Below are positions 1 to 5,701 of a stretch of DNA of 28,032 nucleotides, one piece after another. The notes under the pieces were generated by a model that was not told the DNA's origin, made no database searches, and saw nothing but the letters and a program-made list of their open reading frames with translations. A program made the position numbers and the translations under genes. The stretch is taken from assembly GCA_900751785.1 (NCBI GenBank), contig CAADSM010000062.1, positions 1 to 28,032 on the forward strand. The letters are read 5' to 3'. Origin of the DNA: Lachnospiraceae bacterium (GTDB taxonomy: Bacteria > Bacillota > Clostridia > Lachnospirales > Lachnospiraceae). Positions within the stretch are counted from its first letter, which is position 1; every line of letters starts with the position of its first letter.

Positions 1-131
1 ATAGGATTTTCCTACTGTATTGTTATCAGCTTACCAAGGCTTGCAGAGTTTTCTCCGCTCGCCAGGGGAAATCAGCTACGCTGATTTCACAGCTCGCACA
101 AATTATTGTAATTATATCACATATTCTAAAC
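1..131. other. Unassigned left edge with one perfect hairpin
   Basis: No credible gene is visible here. A perfect inverted repeat of 9 bp with a 3-base loop lies at 68-88 (GAAATCAGC, TAC, GCTGATTTC). The stretch after it is AT-rich. It could be the end of a structured RNA or a repeat continuing beyond the window; the sequence alone does not decide. Confidence 0.3.
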
Positions 132-167
132 AAAAAAGGAAAATCTTACTAAGATTTTCCCTTTTTT
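132..167 (-). terminator. Intrinsic terminator after the XRE regulator
   Basis: An inverted repeat (GGAAAATCTT, loop ACTA, AAGATTTTCC) is flanked by an A-run on the left and a T-run on the right. Read on the minus strand it gives a stem followed by six T, 8 bases after the stop codon of the regulator. The symmetric A/T flanks mean it may work in both directions. Confidence 0.8.
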
Positions 168-174
168 AGAAATT

Positions 175-534
175 TCATCCCTTATTAGCTTTTCCTTTTT
201 CCTGTCCCGTCTCCAGCTGTTCCATCAAGCTGCAGACAAGCTCCTGGTTTTTCTTATCAAGCCTCTCATAGATACGGCAAAATTCCATATTCCTTTCAAT
301 CGTCTTTTCTACCTCTATCCGATATTCCGATATCATCCTGACATCAGACAATCTCAGTATATAGTCCGTCGAAACGTGAAAAAATTTCGAAAGATGGACC
401 AGTATATCTGCCGGCAGAGAATTTTCGCCTTTTTCGATCCTGCTGATCGTCTGCTGGGAAACATTGATCCTGGCCGCAAGCTCATCCTGCTTCAATCCTC
501 TTTCCTTGCGGAGCTCCCTCACACGGTTTTCCAA
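175..534 (-). CDS. XRE-family helix-turn-helix transcriptional regulator
   Basis: This is a small DNA-binding protein of about 119 residues. The N-terminal half is a classic Cro/C1-type HTH: RELRKERGLKQDELAARINV followed by SQQTISRIEKGE. The C-terminal half is charged and probably helical, which suggests dimerisation, and has no enzymatic motif. The reading frame opens upstream at a GTG (543), but the AAAGGG element is too close to it; a TTG at 534 has about 10 bases of spacing and starts the protein as MENRVRELRKERG, a usual beginning for the family, so I chose that. It is divergent from a second HTH gene at 681. The regulated target cannot be told from the sequence; self-regulation is a guess. 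Confidence 0.8.
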   Translation of the reverse strand: MENRVRELRKERGLKQDELAARINVSQQTISRIEKGENSLPADILVHLSKFFHVSTDYILRLSDVRMISEYRIEVEKTIERNMEFCRIYERLDKKNQELVCSLMEQLETGQEKGKANKG

Positions 535-680
535 TATATTCACACCCTTTTACATTCTATCTCTTATTTTAACCAATCCATCTCCGTGTGCTATCCGTAT
601 TCAGGATTTGTATATACTCATATATCAGGTATTTCACCGCGCATAAAGAGAACAATGATAAAATATATATGGTGATAGGT

Positions 681-908
681 ATGATGTCAAATACAGTTGG
701 AAACAATATAAGAAAGCTCCGCAAGAAACATGGAATGAGCCAGAAGGATCTCGCCGACAAGCTCAATATCCGCAGACAGACAGTCTCCGCATATGAGCGG
801 GAGGTCAGCATCCCCGATATCTATACCCTGATCCGCGTCGCGGATATCTTCAGCATCAGTCTGGACGAGCTGGCCGGGAGGAATATCGGGAAAAAGAAAA
901 AGCCTTGA
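681..908 (+). CDS. Small XRE-family helix-turn-helix regulator
   Basis: This 75-residue protein is almost entirely an HTH domain: NNIRKLRKKHGMSQKDLADK is followed by LNIRRQTVSAYEREVSIPD and a helix typical of the family (IADIF/DELAG-like, here VADIFSISLDELAG), ending in a lysine tail. Length and layout resemble SinR/Xre-like mini-repressors. The frame is open further upstream, but the HTH homology starts near the ATG pair at 681/684, so the start is set at 681; the ribosome binding site is weak (GGTGATAGGT). It is divergent from the other HTH gene, with 146 bases between them. The TGA stop lies inside the stem of the following terminator. No partner toxin or phage gene is next to it, so its target is unknown. 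Confidence 0.8.
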   Translation: MMSNTVGNNIRKLRKKHGMSQKDLADKLNIRRQTVSAYEREVSIPDIYTLIRVADIFSISLDELAGRNIGKKKKP

Positions 909-922
909 ATACTCAAGGCTTT
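899..922. terminator. Bidirectional terminator between regulator and tRNA-Leu
   Basis: A perfect 10-bp stem (AAAGCCTTGA / TCAAGGCTTT) with loop ATAC is flanked by A-runs on the left and TTT on the right. It can end the plus-strand regulator, whose stop codon is inside the stem, and the minus-strand tRNA-Leu transcript, whose gene ends 7 bases away. Confidence 0.75.
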
Positions 923-929
923 TCATCAA

Positions 930-1013
930 TGCGGAAGATGGGACTTGAACCCACACGACACGAATGTCACAAGATCCTTAGTCTTGCTCGTCTGCCAGTT
1001 CCGACACTTCCGC
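930..1013 (-). tRNA. tRNA-Leu, anticodon AAG
   Basis: The minus strand folds as a type II tRNA: acceptor GCGGAAG/CTTCCGC, D stem TCG/CGA, anticodon stem CAAGA/TCTTG with loop CTAAGGA, a long variable arm (GACA-TTCG-TGTC) and a T arm with TTCAAGT. The loop places A34 A35 G36 as anticodon and G37 after it, which reads CUU leucine codons. The long variable arm agrees with leucine. The CCA end is not encoded. The wobble A34 is uncommon in bacteria outside tRNA-Arg. Confidence 0.95.
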
Positions 1014-1065
1014 ATTTTCAGTTTTTGTGTTCCGCACTTAGTGTTCCGTGCTGAGCACATTTGAT

Positions 1066-1123
1066 ATATTACTATCAACCGAGGAAAAAGTCAACAGTTT
1101 TTTTTAATTTTTTTGATTTTTTT
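1066..1123 (-). promoter_or_regulatory. tRNA-Leu promoter with phased A-tracts
   Basis: On the minus strand a -35 box TTGACT (1089-1094) and a -10 box TAATAT (1066-1071) are separated by 17 bases. Directly upstream, three T-runs on the plus strand (1098-1105, 1108-1114, 1117-1123) give A-tracts spaced about 9-10 bp, as in an UP element or curved DNA that raises stable-RNA transcription. The leader before the tRNA has two near-identical GCGGAACAC/ACGGAACAC copies. Confidence 0.75.
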
Positions 1124-1156
1124 ATTTATATCTACAATTATGAAAATTCAACCGCT

Positions 1157-1194
1157 CAAAACCCGGATCCTTTTTCCTCAGGATCCGGGCTTTT
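1157..1194 (-). terminator. Intrinsic terminator after trpB
   Basis: A 9-bp stem (CCCGGATCC / GGATCCGGG) with a 10-base loop is flanked by AAAA and TTTT, 12 bases beyond the trpB stop codon. On the minus strand the stem is followed by TTTTG. The symmetrical flanks could also stop plus-strand transcription. Confidence 0.8.
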
Positions 1195-1201
1195 CTGATG
1201 T

Positions 1202-2587
1202 TTATTCCATATTTCCAGGGAACCTCGGGATTCCGTCAAATCCGGCCTTTAGGTCTTCATCTGTCGGTATATAATCCGTCATCTCGCCGTTGTTGAACCT
1301 CTCATATGCCACCATATCAAAATATCCGGTTCCAGTCAGTCCGAAGAGGATCGTCTTCTCTTCTCCCGTCTCCCTGCACTTGAGTGCCTCGTCAATGGCA
1401 GCTCTGATCGCATGGCTGCTCTCCGGCGCAGGAAGGATGCCCTCCACTCTCGCGAACTGCTCTGCCGCCTCGAATACAGCAGTCTGTTCAACAGAGCGTG
1501 CCTCCATATAACCGTCATGATAAAGCTGTGACAGGATTGAGCTCATGCCGTGGTAGCGGAGTCCGCCCGCATGATTTGCCGACGGGATGAAGCCGCTTCC
1601 AAGTGTATACATCTTTGCAAGCGGGCATACCATTCCGGTGTCGCAGAAATCATATGCAAAGACGCCGCGGGTAAAGCTCGGGCAGGAAGCCGGCTCAACG
1701 GCGATAAACTGATAATCCGCCTCACCGCGGAGCTTCTCACCCATGAATGGCGAGATCAGTCCGCCAAGGTTCGATCCGCCTCCGGCGCATCCGATTATGA
1801 TGTCCGGCTTGATCCCGTATTTGTCCATGGCAGTCTTCGTCTCAACGCCGATGACAGACTGATGGAGCATTACCTGATTGAGCACACTCCCCAGCACATA
1901 GCGGTATCCCTCTGTATGCGTGGCCACCTCAACAGCCTCCGAGATCGCGCATCCAAGGCTTCCTGACGTTCCCGGATGCTCGGCGAGTATCTTTCTCCCC
2001 ACTTCTGTCGAATTGGACGGCGACGGCGTTACACTTGCCCCGTATGTCCGCATCACTTCGCGCCGGAAGGGTTTCTGTTCATAGGAGCATTTTACCATGT
2101 AAACTTTACAGTCCAGATCCAGATAGGCACATGCCATGGAAAGCGCTGTTCCCCACTGTCCGGCTCCCGTCTCGGTAGTAACGCCCTTGAGGCCCTGCTC
2201 CTTTGCATAGTATGCCTGTGCAATGGCAGAGTTGAGTTTATGGCTTCCGCTCGTATTGTTTCCTTCAAACTTGTAGTAGATCTTTGCCGGAGTCTGAAGC
2301 TTTTCCTCCAGGCAGTAAGCCCTTACCAGCGGAGCCGGACGGTACATTTTATAAAAATCTCTGATCTTTTCCGGGATCTCAATATATCTGCTGTCATTGT
2401 CCAGTTCCTGCTTTACCAGCTCTTCACAGAATACAGCTCCAAGCTCTTCCGCTGTCATAGGCTGGAGAGTTGCCGGATTGAGAAGCGGCGCCGGCTTATT
2501 CTTCATGTCTGCTCGGACATTGTACCATTCTTTCGGCATCTCGCTCTCTTCAAGGTAGATTTTGTAGGGAATCTTTTTCTCGCTCAT
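1202..2587 (-). CDS. trpB: Tryptophan synthase beta chain, TrpB2 type
   Basis: A PLP enzyme of 461 residues that makes L-tryptophan from indole and serine in the cytoplasm. The PLP lysine lies in GNNTSGSHKLNSA (about residues 109-121), the substrate motif ETGAGQWG follows, and the phosphate-binding loop is GCAGGGSNLGG. The length and the long N-terminal segment before the lysine fit the TrpB2 subgroup, which is longer than the usual TrpB1 of about 400 residues and often works without a dedicated TrpA. No trpA or other trp gene is beside it, so it is probably an indole-salvage or stand-alone enzyme. The start has a good AAAGGAG six bases upstream. A T-box leader with a Trp specifier precedes it, so expression should rise when tRNA-Trp is uncharged. 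Family is sure; the TrpB2 subtype is a strong inference. Confidence 0.93.
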   Translation of the reverse strand: MSEKKIPYKIYLEESEMPKEWYNVRADMKNKPAPLLNPATLQPMTAEELGAVFCEELVKQELDNDSRYIEIPEKIRDFYKMYRPAPLVRAYCLEEKLQTPAKIYYKFEGNNTSGSHKLNSAIAQAYYAKEQGLKGVTTETGAGQWGTALSMACAYLDLDCKVYMVKCSYEQKPFRREVMRTYGASVTPSPSNSTEVGRKILAEHPGTSGSLGCAISEAVEVATHTEGYRYVLGSVLNQVMLHQSVIGVETKTAMDKYGIKPDIIIGCAGGGSNLGGLISPFMGEKLRGEADYQFIAVEPASCPSFTRGVFAYDFCDTGMVCPLAKMYTLGSGFIPSANHAGGLRYHGMSSILSQLYHDGYMEARSVEQTAVFEAAEQFARVEGILPAPESSHAIRAAIDEALKCRETGEEKTILFGLTGTGYFDMVAYERFNNGEMTDYIPTDEDLKAGFDGIPRFPGNME

Positions 2588-2698
2588 ATCTTTCTCCTTT
2601 CTTTTCCGGGACCGGATCTTTTGTCCTGCGGGAATATTCCGCGGATTCTGATACTTTTCCCCTCTGCTGCTGCCGGCATGAAGCCTGTCAAAGCATGC

Positions 2699-2982
2699 AA
2701 AAAAGCTCCCGTCCCATACAACTTGTAATATTGCAGGGACAAGAGCTGTTATTCAAACTCCTGCGGTGCCACCCGGCTTGATGTATCGATTTACATCCAC
2801 TCAACGCATACAGACATATGCTTCTTTTGGTAACGAAGTTCACTCTCCGTCTCGCCTACTCTGATCCTGTTCAGCTCGCCCTCAGAAGCCCATTCGCCTC
2901 ACCTCTGTCATGCTGCACTCCCACCTCCTGCAGCTCTCTGTAAAGCAGATAAATGAAGCTACTTGCTCTTCCTCCACGGTTT
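2699..2982 (-). promoter_or_regulatory. T-box leader, tryptophan specifier
   Basis: The minus strand carries the conserved T-box GGGTGGCACCGCA (at 2762-2774). It is followed by a strong terminator whose stem AGCTCTTGTCCC / GGGACGGGAGCT is at 2704-2747 with six T to 2699. In the 5' part, GCGAATGGGCTTCTGA offers a UGG codon at 2890-2892 in the usual specifier-loop surroundings, with AGTA-type and GGTGAG elements nearby. Uncharged tRNA-Trp is expected to stabilise the antiterminator and let trpB be read. The gene product agrees with the specifier. Confidence 0.92.
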
Positions 2983-2988
2983 AGTAAG

Positions 2989-3017
2989 ACTTTAACACGG
3001 AACAATGCAAAAGTCAA
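2989..3017 (-). promoter_or_regulatory. Promoter of the T-box-trpB unit
   Basis: On the minus strand TTGACT (3012-3017) and TAAAGT (2989-2994) are separated by exactly 17 bases, with transcription expected to start near 2982, just before the T-box leader. Confidence 0.75.
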
Positions 3018-3038
3018 CTTGTTCTCCTCCCAAAAGAG

Positions 3039-3074
3039 AAAAAACCCCGGATCCCTGCCGGGTCCGAGGTTTTT
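3039..3074 (-). terminator. Terminator after rplT
   Basis: On the minus strand a stem of eight pairs (ACCTCGGA / TCCGGGGT, with one G-U pair) is followed by six T; AAAA precedes it. It lies 14 bases after the rplT stop and ends the infC-rpmI-rplT operon. Confidence 0.85.
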
Positions 3075-3087
3075 ATCAAGGTTTCTA

Positions 3088-3444
3088 TTACGCAATCTTC
3101 TCTTTTGCAATTGCCGCGAGTGTTGCGAATCCTTCTTTGTCATTTACTGCCAGCTCTGCAAGCATCTTTCTGTTCATATCAACATCAGCCAGCTTCAGGC
3201 CATGCATAAACTTGCTGTAGGAAAGTCCGTTCATTCTTGCTGCCGCATTGATACGAGCGATCCAAAGCTGTCTCATCTGGCGCTTGCGCTGCTTTCTTCC
3301 TGCATAAGCAGATGTGAGTGCTCTCATTACAGACTGTTTTGCAACTCTGTACTGTTTGGAACGTGCTCCTCTGTATCCTTTCGCCAGTTTCAGTGTTCTG
3401 TTATGTTTCTTCTTAGCGTTCATTCCGCCTTTGATTCTTGCCAT
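3088..3444 (-). CDS. rplT: 50S ribosomal protein L20
   Basis: A 118-residue, very basic protein of the large ribosomal subunit that is needed early in 50S assembly. The whole sequence fits the family: [20 protein letters not shown] at the start, [20 protein letters not shown], then [20 protein letters not shown]. Length is normal for L20 (about 117-119). It is the last gene of infC-rpmI-rplT, 31 bases after rpmI, with an AGGAGG-like site before its ATG. In Firmicutes L20 commonly binds the leader of its own operon and lowers transcription or translation; the leader here has the hairpins such control would need. Confidence 0.99.
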   Translation of the reverse strand: MARIKGGMNAKKKHNRTLKLAKGYRGARSKQYRVAKQSVMRALTSAYAGRKQRKRQMRQLWIARINAAARMNGLSYSKFMHGLKLADVDMNRKMLAELAVNDKEGFATLAAIAKEKIA

Positions 3445-3475
3445 TTCTTAATCCTCCTTCATCAACTTCCAAATC

Positions 3476-3673
3476 TTACAGATAAGGTAAAACCTTCTTC
3501 ATGTTCTTTACATTTGTTGCATCTGTAATCGTCGCCTGTCTAAGATTTCTCTTTCTCTTTGTCGACTTCTTCGTTAAGATATGGCTCTTGTAAGCTTTAT
3601 TTCTTTTCAGTTTTCCTGTACCTGTTTTTTTGAAGCGCTTTGCTGCCGCTCTATTTGTTTTGATTTTTGGCAT
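3476..3673 (-). CDS. rpmI: 50S ribosomal protein L35
   Basis: A 65-residue basic protein of the large ribosomal subunit. It starts [20 protein letters not shown], the standard opening of L35, and ends with the expected conserved segment (MKKVLPYL). The frame is open 14 codons further upstream, but the family begins at MPKIKTN and the ATG at 3671-3673 has an AGGAGG site about 8 bases before it, so the longer form is rejected. It lies between infC and rplT, 57 bases after infC, as in nearly all Firmicutes. Confidence 0.98.
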   Translation of the reverse strand: MPKIKTNRAAAKRFKKTGTGKLKRNKAYKSHILTKKSTKRKRNLRQATITDATNVKNMKKVLPYL

Positions 3674-3730
3674 GATAATTTCCTCCTTTATTGTGCTGCC
3701 TTTCAGGATCTTCATCCCGGATATATGTTT

Positions 3731-4237
3731 TTAACGTTTTTCAGTTAAAACCATGCTCATATTTCTGCCTTCCAGCTTCGCCGCCTTCTCGACAACCGCG
3801 ATATCGGAAAGCATCTCTGCAAAGTCATCCAGAATATGTCTGCTCTGCTGAACGTGAGCCATCTCGCGTCCGCGGAAGCGCAGGGTCACCTTGACCTTAT
3901 TTCCTTTTGAAATGAACTTCTTAGCATTGTTCACTTTTGTGTTCAGGTCATTCGTATCGATATTCGGTGATAAACGCACTTCTTTGATCTCAACAGTTCT
4001 CTGTTTCTTTTTGGCCTCTTTTTCCTTTCGGGTCTGCTCATACTTATACTTACCGTAATCGATGATCTTGCAGACCGGCGGTTTTGCCGTAGGAGCGATC
4101 TTGACCAGATCAAGCTCTGCTTCCATGGCGATCTTCATAGCCTCTCTGGCTGACATGATACCTAACTGTTCCCCATCCTCACCGATCAGACGTACTTCCC
4201 TGTCCCTGATCTGCTCGTTAATCATTAAATCGCTAAT
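3731..4237 (-). CDS. infC: Translation initiation factor IF-3, AUU start
   Basis: IF-3 binds the 30S subunit, keeps subunits apart and checks the initiator codon. The N-terminal domain (MINEQIRDREVRLIGEDGEQ, then AREAMKIAMEAELDLVKIAP), the linker rich in Lys and Glu and the C-terminal domain (KVTLRFRGREMAH) are all present. The first ATG (4223-4225) is about 20 bases from the only good Shine-Dalgarno GGAGGT. Four codons upstream an in-frame ATT (4235-4237) sits 8 bases from that site, giving ISDLMINEQ, so I place the start there, for a protein of 168 residues. AUU/AUA starts are known for infC and let IF-3 repress its own translation. It heads the operon with rpmI and rplT. Confidence 0.96.
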   Translation of the reverse strand: MSDLMINEQIRDREVRLIGEDGEQLGIMSAREAMKIAMEAELDLVKIAPTAKPPVCKIIDYGKYKYEQTRKEKEAKKKQRTVEIKEVRLSPNIDTNDLNTKVNNAKKFISKGNKVKVTLRFRGREMAHVQQSRHILDDFAEMLSDIAVVEKAAKLEGRNMSMVLTEKR

Positions 4238-4440
4238 TGTCGTATACCTCCGTCAAATGAATTTCCTTTCGGGTTTTCCTTCGCGAAAACACAAAAAAAC
4301 GAGTGAATATCATATCCACCCGACACTCAATAAAGTCCAGCGCTCTCTGCGCGGAAACTTATAAATCAATATCAGACCGTCAGTCACCCGATCGTGCTGC
4401 GGTGAGAGTGGATACTCTACTTTGTTTTTTGCTTAACGCG
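4238..4440 (-). promoter_or_regulatory. infC-rpmI-rplT leader with attenuator (L20-leader type)
   Basis: This untranslated leader of about 200 bases runs from the promoter to infC. A strong terminator (4293-4322) sits in its middle. The 5' arm of that terminator, GGGTGGATA (4313-4321), is complementary over nine pairs to TATCCACTC near the transcript start (4406-4414), so an antiterminator can form instead. A second hairpin (GTTTTCGCGAAGGAAAAC) follows before infC. This matches the plan of ribosomal-protein leaders in which L20 binding favours termination; the ligand is inferred from the operon. Confidence 0.7.
4293..4322 (-). terminator. Attenuator terminator in the infC leader
   Basis: On the minus strand CGGGTGGATA, loop TGA, TATTCACTCG makes a 10-bp stem (two G-U pairs) followed at once by seven T. 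It lies before infC rather than after a gene, so it must be bypassed for the operon to be expressed. Confidence 0.85.
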
Positions 4441-4446
4441 ATTATT

Positions 4447-4475
4447 AATGTAACACGTTCTCTCTTCATTGTCAA
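4447..4475 (-). promoter_or_regulatory. Promoter of infC-rpmI-rplT
   Basis: On the minus strand a perfect -35 box TTGACA (4470-4475) and a -10 box TACATT (4447-4452) are 17 bases apart, giving a start near 4440. Confidence 0.8.
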
Positions 4476-4582
4476 CTGTTTTTCACAATTTTATTTCCAC
4501 TCTCTATTGCAGATCTTCTATTACTGAAAAATACCGGTTTCCTGCGGCTTACAGCCTCCCGGATCCCCACGGATGAAGCGAA

Positions 4583-4637
4583 GCGGCAAAAGCCGCCTCC
4601 CGCGGGTAAGGAAGCCCGGGCGGCTTCCTTACCTGCG
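4583..4637. repeat. Two hairpins after degV, no T-run
   Basis: Just after degV there is a very strong inverted repeat at 4601-4637: CGC, then GGTAAGGAAGCC / GGCTTCCTTACC with a 5-base loop, then GCG, joined by one G-T pair, in total 16 pairs. A second hairpin, GCGGC-AAAA-GCCGC, lies at 4583-4596. Neither is followed by a T-run on either strand. They may stop or protect the 3' end of the degV transcript. The stretch from 4480 to 4580 shows no gene or clear signal. Confidence 0.6.
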
Positions 4638-4647
4638 CAGATACGGA

Positions 4648-5511
4648 TTATCGTTTATTTCCCATGCAGAACACGGCAACAACGCCGGGGCCCGTATGGC
4701 TTCCGATCACTGTTCCGATATTGTTTATCAGGATATTGTCGATCCCCATCTTCTCTCTCACGAGCTTCGCCACATACTCAGCGTCCTCGATGCAGTCACC
4801 GTGCGTGATCATGATGATGTCATTATCCCAGCCCTTCGACTGCTCTGCCGCCATGTCCACGATCTTGTTGAGCGATTTCTTCCGGCCGCGCTCTTTCCCG
4901 ATTACCTGAAGCTTTCCGTTATTGTCCATATGTATGATCGGCTTGATCTGCACCAGAGTTCCGAGGACCGCCGTTGTCTTCGATACGCGTCCGCCTCTGT
5001 GGAGATGATTTAAGTCATCTACAGTCACGTCGTGACAGATGTGGAGCTTATTCTCTTCCACCCACTGAGCAACTTCATCGATCGTTTTCCCCTGCTCCTT
5101 CAGCTTGAGCGCTTTGTAGAGAAGAAGCCCTTCTCCCAGGCAGGCGCAGAGAGTGTCTATCACAATGATCTTCGCCTCCGGATACTTCTCAGAAAGCTCT
5201 TCCCCTGCGATCTTCATACTGTTCAGAGTGCCGCTCAGACCTGATGAAAACCCAAGGTGAAGGACGTCTTTTCCTTCTTTAAGAAATGGCTCGAGCATGT
5301 CTGCCGCCTCACCCGGATTGACCTGGGAGGTTACCGACATATGTCCTTCCCTGAGCTTGTCAAAAAACTCTTTCGCAGACAGCCCATACATATCAGTATA
5401 TGTTTCTCCGTCGATCGTATATTTCAACGGGACCACCGGAACGTTCCTTTCTTCCAGCCACTCTCTCGGCAGATCCACTGTACTGTTCACTGTAATCACA
5501 AAATCTCTCAT
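4648..5511 (-). CDS. DegV family fatty-acid-binding protein
   Basis: A 287-residue cytoplasmic protein of the DegV (FakB-like) family. Members bind a fatty acid and, where studied, present it to the kinase FakA for phosphorylation. The N-terminal domain opens with VITVNSTVDLPREWL and includes VTSQVNPGE and the serine-rich lipid-head loop LGFSSGLSGTLNS; the C-terminal domain holds HRGGRVSKT and ends in IGSHTGPGVVAVFCMG, both typical. Length is as usual. The ATG has GGGAGG 9 bases upstream and a sigma-A promoter at 5572-5600. It appears to be a single-gene unit, and no fakA is next to it. The exact ligand is not known. Confidence 0.92.
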   Translation of the reverse strand: MRDFVITVNSTVDLPREWLEERNVPVVPLKYTIDGETYTDMYGLSAKEFFDKLREGHMSVTSQVNPGEAADMLEPFLKEGKDVLHLGFSSGLSGTLNSMKIAGEELSEKYPEAKIIVIDTLCACLGEGLLLYKALKLKEQGKTIDEVAQWVEENKLHICHDVTVDDLNHLHRGGRVSKTTAVLGTLVQIKPIIHMDNNGKLQVIGKERGRKKSLNKIVDMAAEQSKGWDNDIIMITHGDCIEDAEYVAKLVREKMGIDNILINNIGTVIGSHTGPGVVAVFCMGNKR

Positions 5512-5571
5512 GTTCTGATTCCTCCCGGATCTATATTTGTCCGTTTAGTAAAGACGAACTCATCCTTACTT

Positions 5572-5600
5572 ATCATATCATTTTTTCATATAATAATCAA
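5572..5600 (-). promoter_or_regulatory. degV promoter
   Basis: On the minus strand TTGATT (5595-5600) and TATGAT (5572-5577) are 17 bases apart, about 60 bases upstream of the degV ATG. Confidence 0.65.
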
Positions 5601-5622
5601 AATATTTTAGATGACAGCAGCC

Positions 5623-5684
5623 AAAAAGCAGTCCAGCTATACGGGGGATCGGCTGTCGAGCAGCGGATCTGTGCCCCAGGACTG
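5623..5684 (-). terminator. Possible terminator after the GerA-family gene
   Basis: On the minus strand CAGTCC and GGACTG enclose about 45 bases with further internal pairing (GGGG with CCCC, GCTG with CAGC), and CTTTTT follows the stem. The long loop makes this weaker than the other terminators in the window. Confidence 0.4.
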
Positions 5685-5701
5685 GGCTGCCGCCTGAAAA
5701 T

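Noticed and set aside
544..680. Promoters between the two XRE genes
   Set aside because: Several AT-rich -10-like boxes exist (TAAAAT, TAGAAT, TATAT), but none has a believable -35 box at 16 to 18 bases, so I did not list any.
1976..2728. Plus-strand open frame of 250 codons opposite trpB
   Set aside because: It runs across the trpB start and part of the T-box terminator; the protein has no family resemblance, and the minus strand explains the region fully.
2871..3143. Minus-strand open frame over the T-box leader
   Set aside because: The bases are explained by promoter, T-box stem I and the rplT terminator.
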